Assembly (NCBI RefSeq): GCF_964275005.1
Contig: NC_092705.1
Coordinates: forward strand, 15,961,385 to 16,025,384
DNA length: 64,000 bases
DNA from: Diadema setosum
Lineage: Eukaryota; Echinodermata; Echinoidea; Diadematoida; Diadematidae
Direction: 5' to 3'
Position 1 is the first letter of the stretch. Every line of letters begins with the position of its first letter. The notes beneath the pieces were generated by a model. The model saw nothing but the letters and a program-made list of their open reading frames with translations. It had not been told where the DNA came from and made no database searches. The translations under genes were made by a program, and so were the position numbers. Positions 1-12,100 of this stretch are shown one piece after another.

Positions 1-7
1 CACCTAC

Positions 8-104
8 CAATCATAGATGCCCTCTTGGTGTCCATGGCAACAAATGATGCTTCTAGGCTTGACCCATCATCTGACTTCTCTTGCCTCTCCACAGATTCCA
101 ATGT
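8..104 (-). CDS. ENOX: ENOX-like exon k, last exon in the window
   Basis: The exon is bounded by CTTTGCAG and GTAGGTG. It encodes TLESVERQEKSDDGSSLEAS, then FVAMDTKRASMIG with one spare base. It aligns by eye with the vertebrate ENOX part before the LIGIISTFL block. The gene therefore continues beyond the left edge. Confidence 0.8.
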
Positions 105-3100
105 CTGCAAAGAGAAAATATGATATTTGCTCATTCTCATTTAGCATATTTAACAACTCGCGGAAATACCTATGCACTTAAACAGAAAAGATGGACAAAA
201 TAAAGTACCAGTACAAATATACAGATTTTCTACTTATCAATTTACTTTATCATTAGTTTTGTGCTTTCATTTCATTCTTTAATATGCAACTCTGCTAGCT
301 ACTGCAATAAAATTTACAATTCCAGTGAAATCACAGCATCCATCTCAGAAGCAAGGAATGCATACACATAAAAACAGGTACTGGGTGTGATATGCAATAA
401 TGTAGCATTGAAACTGTTTATGAAAATACCATGGTAAATCAAGAGCACAAATCTAAGTGAAAACAAAGATACCAGGTAATCACACAATGTTTGGCTTTCA
501 ACACAGAATCAAGAAGAAAGTTGTAGAAGTAATTCAATTGACAATATCTTTACTGTTTGCATCACAGAGGTCGAAATTCATAATGAGCATTTAAATTCAG
601 TTCATGATGGAGGTAAATTTTAAACATGATTTGTGGCATTCAGGAACAGATATCCAATATTGGATGAAGGACAATCTGGCTTATTCGTTGGGTACAAAAT
701 CATTGGGATAGTAGGCATTCATGTGCAAAACTTTTTTTTCATGAACCACGGAGTAAATTTACACCACTCTTGTGAATTCCGGCCAATGAGTGAACACAGC
801 AGCATCTCTCCCCACCATTCAGGACATATCTAAAGTGAATGCATTAATTACACCAATCTCTCAGAAACTTACTTTCACTTTCTCTTCTGCCTCTTTTCTC
901 AAAGACTCCTCCTTCTTTAACTTGTTCTTGGTTTCCTGTAGTTGCTGCAGGAAAAAGATGACATCAAATAAAAATGATAATACTGTGTTTTTCATACAGT
1001 GCTTTTCCTGCACAAATCAGTGTTGCCACAGAGTGATCTCAGTTAGAGAGAATGATAAGGAAATCATGATAAGAAATCTTAAACATTGTCACCAAAATAC
1101 TCTTTAGTGATGTGCTATGTCTATGTTTCCAGACAGTTGTGTATGGCACTGCACAGCTTGTGAAATCAGCAAAACAAAAATGAGGAGGAAAAGTAGAAAT
1201 TACGCGGTGTGTAATATATGTCCCCGCCGGAAGTAGCATTTTGTAGCAAAATGTACAATATAGGTCAAATATCAAGGTCAAAGGTCAAAGAAGTCGAAGG
1301 TCAAAATTCTGTGTAGAAGTTTTGAAGCCCTCACCTTGTGCCATCACATAAAGCAAACGGAATCGAAATCGGGTTAGAAATGGCGAAGGAGTAGCATTTT
1401 GTAGCCAATGTACAATATAGGTCAAAAATCAAGGTCAAAGGTCAAAGAAGTCAAAGGTCAAAATTCTGTGTAAAAGTTTTGAAGCCCTCACCTAGTGCCA
1501 TCACATAAAGCAAACGGAATCGAAATCGGGTTAGAAATGGCGAAGGAGTAGCATTTTGTAGCAAAATGTACATATGGTCAAAAATCAAGGTCAAAGGTCA
1601 AAGAAGTCAAAGGTCAAAATTCTGTGTTGAAGTTTTGAAGCCCTCACCTAGTGCCATCACATAAAGCAAACAGAATCGAAATCGGGTTAGAAATGGCGAA
1701 GGAGTAGCATTTTGTAGCAAAATGTACAATATAGGTCAAAGGTCAAGGTCAAAGGTCGCAACTGAAATTCTGTGAAGAAGTTTCAAAGCTCCCATGTAGT
1801 GCTATCATATAAAGCAAACAGAATCAAAATTGGCTCATAAATGACAGAGAAGTAGCAAATTGAACATTTTGATCACACACAGACGCACACACATACACAC
1901 GGACACACACACGTACGGAGCCCGTTTCATAGTCCCCTGCTCGAACTCGTTCGGCGGGGACAAAAAAAATACAAACAATAAACAAACAAACTCAAAATTT
2001 AAGTGCATCAATTCATGAAGGTTGTTTGAGTCAACTGCTTACATGCTAACAAAAAGGTTCCAAAGCATCATTTTATTGGATGCATACACCTATGCTCATA
2101 ATGTCTAATATAAAGAGGTGGTTTGGTTGAATGTGTGTATGACTGTAATGGCAAGTTTGATATGTCCAGGATGTATGCCTTCCTATTAGATTTCATATGA
2201 ATGAATTTGCAAAGCACTCGCAATTCAACATTTAGTTGCAACACATAGATGACTAGCTTATTGATAACTTTGCTACAACTACAATATGACTCCAACATGT
2301 GAGATCAAACAACAAGATTATTTGCATATGTGTGGTCTTGCCTGCCTGAAGGGGGAAAAATTGAACAAAACAATGCAATCACTCCTGCATTAAATGTGGG
2401 GTTTTCTTCAAGAACCACCATACCCAAGCCTTAGAGGTGCATAGGAAGTTGGTATCATGATTGCAGCAGCAACACTTTACATGAAAGACAAATTGCTGCT
2501 CTATGGGATTTGTGTGTTTTACCTGGTGCAAATTTGCTAATTTGGCAAGTTTAGAGTTAAAACCCTATTGGTCCTTACCTGCTGCATGGCTAGAAGAGAA
2601 TGTTGCAGGGCTTTGATCTGTGTCTCTGTCTCCTCATTGGGGGTGGAAGGGGGCGTGGCACTGGGCTGGGTGGGGCCACTACTACCACTGGTGCTGCTGG
2701 TCCCGGCCCCGCCTCCCTCCTCCCCGGTGCGGAGCGCCTCCAGCTGGCTTCGCAGCACATTGTTCTGATGCATCAGGGCCTGCACCTGGAGTTGGAGCTC
2801 GTTGTCGGGTGGGTCTGGCTGCTTGGCGATGGGTTTCGTGGATTCCACTTGTGATACTATTTTGGCAGCAACCCAGGAAAACAGAGATGGTCATGACAAC
2901 AAATATCAAAAGCCTGAGAATTGACCATCTAAAGTATGAACACTGGAAAAAAAGGTCCGAGACAAGAGAAGAATTGAGTGTTGTCAAGACAGTTTGAATT
3001 CTAATAGATCATACCCTGCCATAGAAAGAATATTAAACAATTTATCATGCTTGGCACAAACATCCTGCAATTTAGGAGAACTGCAATACACACAGGTAGG

Positions 3101-6100
3101 TGTTGGATTTTGATGTTGATAATTATCATTGTTCTCCGATTACTAGAAAACTAGTCTAAATCACAGCTTCACAAGGTTTGTGCGAATCACCAGCAAATTG
3201 AATACACAGAGACATGCAGGCAAGTTTAATAACACAAAAATTTTCTGCATTATTTTGTGTGTGTGTGTGTGTTTAATCCACGAGTGCATATGGCTGAAAT
3301 TGCAAATGAATTAATTCTTTTGCGGTTAAAAATATGCATAACTGAAAGCTTTACTAGAAAAGGACTTGTTTCAAATGTTTAGCTATATGATTTGCCATCA
3401 CCTTTACTGGCAGACAAAAACCCTCATAGGTTGTCCAAGCCACGTTGTCATCCTAGCTCTACTAAAACCATGTGACTTTGAAAACTGACATCAGGGCACC
3501 ATTTAATGAAAGTTGTCAGCCCTGACAAGTTGTCAGTTTCTGACAATCCCCAAAGTAACAATCAGTGACCAAAGTTTCTCAGCCAATCAAAACGAAGGAT
3601 TTTACTGAAATTACTGAGACTGGCAACTTGTCAGGGCTGACAACTTTCATGAGATGGTGCCCAGATGCAGCGTGTGTGAACTGACCTGGTACGTTCTGCT
3701 CAATCTTGATTCGCTTCGCCTCTCCAGTGCCATTGTCATCGTCAGAGAGGTCCATCTCTGCCTCCCCCTTTTCACCGAGTCCCATCTCATCTTGCTGCTG
3801 CTGATGTAGACTCTGCACAAAATACAAATAAAATATCGGTAAAAAAAGTAGTCTTTGCTGGGACTTACAAACTAAAGCAAAACAAATACGCCAATTTCTT
3901 TCCCCCCCCCCCCCCCCATAGTTAGAATACTCATAGTCATTTACACTGTATGTTTATTTGACAAAAAATGTCCAGACAGATATGACATCATCCTGACCCA
4001 CATCCTTATAAACCTAGCCTTTTGCAAAGGCAGCTTGCAATGGACTCGCGCACACATAGCGATCGAATCGGACACGCTCGCAGCTCCCCGCCCCCGCACT
4101 GTGTGTGCGAGTCCACTGCTCTCTGTGTGCGTGTCCTCACATTATAGCGAGCTGCCTGTACAAAAAGGCTATCTTAAACCCATCAAATTACCACAAATGG
4201 AACTTTCAAAGAACACCCTCTCACAGTTTGCCAACTCCACTAAATGGGGTGCTCAAGGCAATGTAATCATTTTTCTATACTTTCCTGGGTACTATCCTAG
4301 TATAGTATAGTGGTAATCAAACTACCCATGTTCAACTGCAAGACATGCAACTTGTTTGGAAACCAACCCCTCTAAATGGATGAATATCAAAAGGTCATGA
4401 AATTTACTCTCTGACTTTATGTTGGTGTGACAGATCATAAAATGTGAGGTTTGTTGAAAATTTCTTAAACTAAACATGATTGTTTCACTGCTAACAAGTT
4501 TCCTTTGTTATTTATTAAGTCAGTACATCAAATGGAAAACATATGAGCAGATAAACATTTCCATTCAGGAAAATCTCTTCATAATTTTGGATAGACTTGA
4601 GAATCTTTCATATACATGTATCTGAAACATACCCTCTCCCTGCTAATATCTTTTCATATTCTCTCTGTTCATATCTTGCTCTTTGTTAAGAGCCTTGTAA
4701 AGAGATTGATACGAATCTTTAAAGGTATGGAGCGAAATCATTTTGACTTTGCCTTAGCATTATAGTAATGGTTAGATCATGATCATGAAAGATAAACAGC
4801 AAAACTGATTTTTCTTTGTTGTCATCATGATGAGAAAGAATCTCAGATAAACTGCACAAATCTCTCAAAACTTTGATGAATCTCAACCTGCTTCTGATGG
4901 TAAAACATTACATAAACATATGTTCAGACATATCCAACTTTGTAACGCATTCACATACAGGATTCAGATTGAAGAATGGCATTCCTAGCATGATAATTAT
5001 CCCTAAATTTGGTCGCTTACCATCTCAATGTGTGATGCATCAGGAAATTTCAGAATATCATGATGTAGACACATAAGAGCACTTTACAAGTATTACTCAA
5101 ATTCTTGTTTTTATCATACATTTTCTCCTACTACTATGGCATCAAGTGTCAGCTGATATCAGACATCCTGGGTTGGTGGGTGACTCCCAGTTTCCATGGT
5201 AACTATGATGCAGGGGAGGTTGCCGGTGTTGTCACGCTCACCATCTTCCGAGACTTCCACGTCTAGTCATTGATACATCACCACATCAGGACTAAATTTG
5301 ACATGCAGTGTAATTACTTGCTATCGTCCACTCTGCTGTAGCAAACCAGACTTCTTCACGATGACTGCTGCACAGAAATAGTTACCTGCATCACTCAGGA
5401 GTACTTTACCTTGAATAATGCACAAGAGTCAATCCCGCCACCATGGTTTCATCTGGTATTTCAGTTCATCATTTGGCAGTTGCACTTTGATTCTGTTTGC
5501 GAGGACAGCTAGGCTCAAATAATTACTTGCCATCGTTGACTGTGCTATTGCAAACCAGACTCCTTCAAGATACATCTGCACAGAAACAGAGTTACGTGCA
5601 ACACCCAAGATTACATTACCTTTGAAGAATCCACAAGTATCGAGTAAATCCCACTAGCGTGGCCTATTCTGGTATTTCGGTTCCTCATTTGGAAGTTGCA
5701 TTCTGATTCTGTATTCCAAGGACAGCTGGGTTCAAGAGTGGTTACATATCAACTACCAGTACCTTGCTCTCCACAGTACAAATGGGCAGTCCGAGTCTGT
5801 GGCATGAGCAAGGTAGCTTGCGTTGCTCACCTCAGTTTCTGTGTGTGCATCATGCATGTGTGTGTGCATGCGTGTGTGGGTGTGTGTGTCACTTGGTGCC
5901 GATAACACTCAAACAATACTTACAATAACCATGATCCTTCAGCAACGCACTGATTGAAATTCTGCAGCACAAAATCCTGTAAGGATGAAGTCTGCTTGAA
6001 CCTTCTTTCTGCTTCTTCGTGAGAAGGGTAACTTGACTAGTTGTTACTTTGCTGGACTGATAAACTATTGACTCTCCCAGCAAAAGCAAAAATTACTGGC

Positions 6101-9100
6101 AAAATTCTTCTCAATTCTTTTCCTGTGATTACACCATTCCATAGAGATGGACAACAATATGCACTACAACTGTCCAGTTTAAACATTGATATTTCGATAA
6201 GGTGGACTGCTTGGAAGCTATTAAGACAAACCAAACCAAAATATATGAGAGCAATTTTCTGACTTCTGTTGTAATACAATATAACATAAGTTTTCAGTTC
6301 GTAAGTAGCAGAGGAACGTGCAGAACTGCTATAAGAAATAAAAAGATGACATGTAAATACTACTGTGTAGTATAATGTCATAGCATATGTATGCATACAT
6401 TACCATGGTACTCTCACTATAGTTTATATGCCAAACCTGCATTCTTGTGTTGCTGTAGACAGGGCTACTTCAATATGAACTTCAATATCACTAATAGAGA
6501 CACTACCACAGTGAATATGCACTCTAAATAGCATCTAAGCCAATCAGAAAAGCCGTATTTATCTGTAACACACTCAGAAGTCAGTTCATAATTGGCACAG
6601 GTAGATGGTTCCACACACTTACCTTTATTCTCTCTCCCTCTCAAGAATATTTAGAATAATTTGAATGACTATAAAATTGAACAATCGAACTTATTTATTA
6701 TATCAAACTACTCTTCATAGATTTCCTGATGCGTGCATTCAATCTAATAATAAAACAAAGACATGCCTCAACTTGTGTGTGCAATTGAATTAAGCTATCA
6801 CACATTGGTATAAATGAAAATATATCATTTATTGCCTTATCTACAGTATACATTATATTTTCAATTACTACAACCAGAGCATAGAACCCAACAAAGTTGG
6901 CAAGCTTGATGTCTGTGTGAACAAACAGTCATAGCATTTGTTACCTTGTTTCGACACTGTAAGCAAAATGCACTGCAACAGACTGGAACGGCTACTATGA
7001 CACTTTAACTGATGATGTTGTGAATGAAACAGACGAAACATTGCTTTTGACAAACCATGCCATACTCTGTTACAAATTACTGTCAAATCCATGCAGCTCT
7101 AGCAGTCTCTCTTTACTCTTGGTCCATTTTATCCTGCAAAAGATTAAATTTCATGTACTGAAAAAAAAAACACTCATAGGCCCGAATTCACGAAGGTGGT
7201 ACAAATGAAACCATGGTTTAAACCATGGACAAAAACCATGGAGCGCCAAGTGTCGCATGGAATATTTCGTTGATGAAATTATTATTTTGTAACGAAATGA
7301 CAATATTTTGTAACTAAATGAACACTTCGTCCATGTAATGATAATTTCGTTAACGAAACAGTCATTTTGTTGACGAAATGACCAATTTCGTAACGAAATA
7401 TTCCGTGCGACACTTGGCGCTCCATGGTTATTGTCCATGGTTTAAAACCATGGTTTCATTTGTACCACCTTCGTGAATTCGGGCCATAAAGTGGTTTTTT
7501 TTTTTTGTGCAGAATATTTTTTCCCCTAATTAGCAATACACTTTTCTTTTTCCTTCATATTTGTGGATTATTTTCTCCAGCTTGTTAATTTTTTGGTCAC
7601 CATCTGCTTATAAAACTGCAGTGCCTCTTTCATTTCATCAACAATACCAGATATATTTTTTTTTTTTAAATTGAGCTGCTCGGATCACTTGTTCATGTCA
7701 TCTTCAAAGGCAGAGAACCACTGCGGAGCCATTTTCCCATGGCTGACTGATGCAGCTGTACATCGTGCCTGCTGCGGCTACGGAGCTCGTGCTCCTACGT
7801 GTCCGACTCCACGCTTCACCGTCTATTTTGCTAAAAGTTTCTCTTCCATTCACACTTTATTGCTTCTGAAAATTTGTCTTGAACAGCTTTTTCTTCAAGT
7901 TGCCTTGCAATAACCTTTGGGGTGTCTCGGCCGGTTTCTGTTTTCCTACCATCGTCCGATGAACATGTTGACATAAAAATTTAAGCGAGGCGACATCACA
8001 GCAATGTTCACTTACTCACGAGCGCCATCTTGGTTCAGCAATAAGCCATTCTTATGATTCTCTGGAGATCAAGATGTATTGGATGTAAAACAAGTGATCA
8101 TTACCACACTTGACCTTTTGACATCTGATGGTCCCTTGAAAACATGAAGAGAAGGAGAAGAAGGAGAAGGAGGAAAAAGAGGAGGAGGAAGAGGAGGAGG
8201 AGGAGGAGGGGGGGGGGTATGTCAAACACCTACCTTTGTCTGTTGCTTCCAGCCCTCTATGTTCTTCCGCTGTGCTTTGGAGAAGTGGTCCCACACTCTC
8301 TGCTTGCATGCACTCACCAAAACCTGCTCTATCAGGGAATCTGGTCCCGTCCATGGACACAACGAAGAGGCAAGAAGACAAATTTTCCTGAAAAAACTCT
8401 TCTTTTTTTTGCCATGGTTTCATTTTGTTTTTCCACAAACCTTGACATGAAAGCACAATGCAAAAAGATCATAGTTCCCTCGTTTCTTTGCAATATGTGT
8501 TCTTCAAAATATATTCCTTGTTTGCATTCACAGTTGGCTTGAGCTTCATGGTGACAATAATGCATAAATTGTCCTTCTTACCATTCGTTGTGATGTCTTG
8601 AAAATCTTTGGGCCAAAAAGCAGGTTTTTGTTGGAATCTTTTTTTAACAATAATGGTAAAATGGCACAACTTAGCATTTACTAAGTCATTTGAATTGAAG
8701 ATATCATTTTGCATGAGGATGAGTAACATCACAAGAGAAAATTCTTGTAGAATGAAATGATTCCTGAAGAACTTAAACACTTTGTCAATTAAAAAAAAAA
8801 AAAAAAAACAAGACTAAATAAAGACAAAGAGTTTGTATAATACTCACTTACCGGTATCTGTGTTGGCCTTTTTTTTTTCTTTTTTTTTTTGCATATATAG
8901 TCCTCTCAACATTTTTTTGGTAAGAATTTGAATGCAAATTTGATCGACCACACAATGAACAAGTGAAAACATATATGGAATGGATTCATCACAACAAAAT
9001 ACCCCAGCCATTTGGTAATGGAGAATTGCAATTTTTTGTGTACATGTAACTGGACCCCAAACTGAACAAAAAACAATAAAAAACTAGAAATGTCGCTATG

Positions 9101-12100
9101 GCGACTGATGCCTCCGCCATAATGCATGATTCTCCCAATAGGCGTATAGTACAATGTCTTCACAATGTGTGATTCATGACAGTTTCACATAACTGGCAAA
9201 ATATTGAAATGACAGGTTTGTCAGAAATGTCTTGAACTGGGTTTGCTATAATTTTGCAGGTATCCATATTTGGGGAATTTTGGGGAAGTTTGTGCACTGA
9301 GTAATTTCCAAGGTATGATCAAAGAGTGTGATGACGGTACAAAATAGATTTTTTTTTTTTTTTTTTTTTTTTGGGGGGGGGCATTGAAACCTGGCCTTTG
9401 ACCCTTAACCTTTGACCTTTGACCTTCTGGCTGGAAATGCTAGGGTTAGGGTTGGTGTATCTAAAATGGTACAGGAATCTCCTGAGAATCTCCATTACGT
9501 AATGCATGTATTAAGTTTTGAAACTAATAATGCAAGCATTGCATATACTAGTATATGAGGGAAATAGTAAAATTTTGAGGAGTTGACCTTGACCTTTGAC
9601 CCCTGACTATTGACCCATGACCCCTAAATTCCCTAGATAATCCCTGCCAGAGAGTACATGCATATGTACCAAGTTCCACGAAGATAAATTGAACCATTTG
9701 CGAGAAAAGTAATATTGCAACATTTTCACCTAACCTTTGACCTTTTGACCTTTGACCTTATGACATGAAACTCTCTCTGGAGAATCTTTACGTAGTAGTA
9801 CATGTCCACACCAAGTTTCAAGAAAATACCTTCGGGCATTGCATAGATATGGGGGGAATTGCAACATTTGTAGCATTTGACCTTGACCTTTTGACCTTTG
9901 ACGTCTTGCCAATGTCACTAAAATCTACTCAACTAATTGTCCCATCATACATCATCCTTGGACCAAGTTTGGCGAGAGCTGCTTCATCCAGTTTTGAGTT
10001 ATCATGTAAACAGATAAATTTTAGGATTTGACCTTGATCTTTGACCTTTGACCTCTGTCCTCTTTCACTGAAAAACTAATCAATTGTCCCATCATACATC
10101 ATCCTCTAACAAAGTTTGGTGAAATTTGCTCTATCCAGTCTTGAGTTATCGCGTAAACGGATACAATTTCATGATTTGACCTTGACCTTTGACCTTTGAC
10201 CTTTAGCCGATTTCACTCAAAATCTAATCAAATAATTGCCCCATCATACTTCATACTTGGACCAAGTTTGGTAAAATTCCAGTAAATATTACTCAAGTTA
10301 TCGCATAAACGAAAGCGGACGGACGTACGACGGACAACCCGAAAACATAATGCCTCCGGCACCACTTCGTGGCGGAGGCATAAAAAGACATACAATCTAA
10401 AGATGCTAAGTGAAAAGAAATATGACTGCTTCTTTCAAATGTACTGTTTTTCTACACATTTTTCTCTCGTAAAAATACTTTTTCAACATTTTCCACGATG
10501 AAATAAAAAAAGGGTGAATCTTTCATTTCCTTTCTTTACCAAGCGCAAGGTACAAACTTATAATGTACCACGTTATAAATATCAAATCAAATGCCATGGA
10601 AACACAGTTAAAAATCAAATACAAGTCCTGTGTCACATCGACAGTTTCACATTCACTGGGTAGACTGCAGTAGTATATAGAAACTAAATGTACCAAGTCT
10701 CACACATCAGACAGGACAGTCAAGCCTCAGGGGTCTTTTCATGCCCACAAACCTGACAAGCTCTTTCTCATGCCTCACAAAAAGAGACAAAATTAAATCA
10801 TAAAAAATAAACTGACAAAACATTGACTTCCCACCTACTAAAATGTCATATTTTGGGACAATCTTTTTTTTCTATCAGATTTGTGGGTTTTTTTTAATGA
10901 GAATACTTCTTTCTTTCTTTTTTTTCAAATCAGTGTACGCCGTAAGAGCAGTAAGGTTTGAATGGCCTACACTTTTACAAGCTTGTCTTTATGGGGCATC
11001 TCTTTTGCAATTACACAATGATTTTGAACAAATAGTTTCATATAGGTAATATGCACTTACTCATTCTCTCTTTCCCTTACAAACGTTTTCAATGTTTGGA
11101 TATTTCGTATTACATTAACTTGTTGGAATTGTTGTATCTGAAAGAATTTGTTACAGTGACAATACAGTTTAATTTGAATCAAATTATATATCATTCAGGT
11201 ATACACCAGATTGCACAATTTACAGTTTGAAAACATTAAAGCTCCTCCCTACCGGTAAAACAGGAGGGGCAACACCATCCCACTTAAAGGGTGCTACAGC
11301 ATTGCAAAATCTCACTCCTATCTGATTTCTGCCTTGGCATCTTGGAGAATTATGGTTTTCCTGGCTGAAGTGATGACATCTGTTTTGTTTTTTGTTTTTT
11401 TATTATCTTCTTCTCAGAACTAAACAGGTCTGGGACCTGTTTCATAAAGCTTTTTGTAAAGTTACACATTAGTACTTAACAATGATTAGGAAACCCACTT
11501 GGCTTGTTTGTAAAGTCGTGCGTAACTTTACAAACAGCTTTATAAAACTGGGCCCCGGCTCTCTGAATCTTATGGAGCTGTTACTCTGGCAACTGTATGT
11601 CTCTTGTAGAATCCCTTGAAATGGTGTGCGATATCCTCCTGGTTTCATCATGTGTGACATGCCAATGTCCAGGAATGCGAGAATGATAGACTGATGATGT
11701 ACTCACCTTGCCCACCATGATGCAGTTTTGGACTTTTCTTCATCTGTTACAGCGTATGAACATCAATCTATCTTCTTGCATGCCTAAATGCGGCTCCACC
11801 AATCACAAAGTCTTCCTCAGAGACATTTGAAACAGCACTCAATACAGAGTACCCTATCAGTATCATGTCTGTGAGACAAAGCCAAAAAGTGTCACAAAGA
11901 CTGGACCTTTCAACCTACTCATCTGACCCCATCCCTGCTTTCGAGCTTACCCTCGAATCCAGCAGACAGACTGGAGAAAAATGTATCCGTTCTTGGTTCT
12001 GTGTGGTAATGAGCTGACAATCGAAGACACGCAGAAGTGTTGTAAAAGTGGATATTTTCGCGCGACTAATTTTTCACGCTCGGCGGGGTAAGAAGAGTTT

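Noticed and set aside
1232..1900. Regularly spaced direct repeats as a CRISPR array
   Set aside because: Units are ~157 bases, repeated through their whole length, with no unique spacers, in an animal genome.
2600..2997. Overlapping plus-strand frames over ENOX-like exon i
   Set aside because: They are shadows of the GC-rich minus-strand coding exon, and the run-on past 2856 is intron.
8144..8230. Arg/Lys-rich plus-strand frame over the GA tract
   Set aside because: Pure simple-sequence translation.
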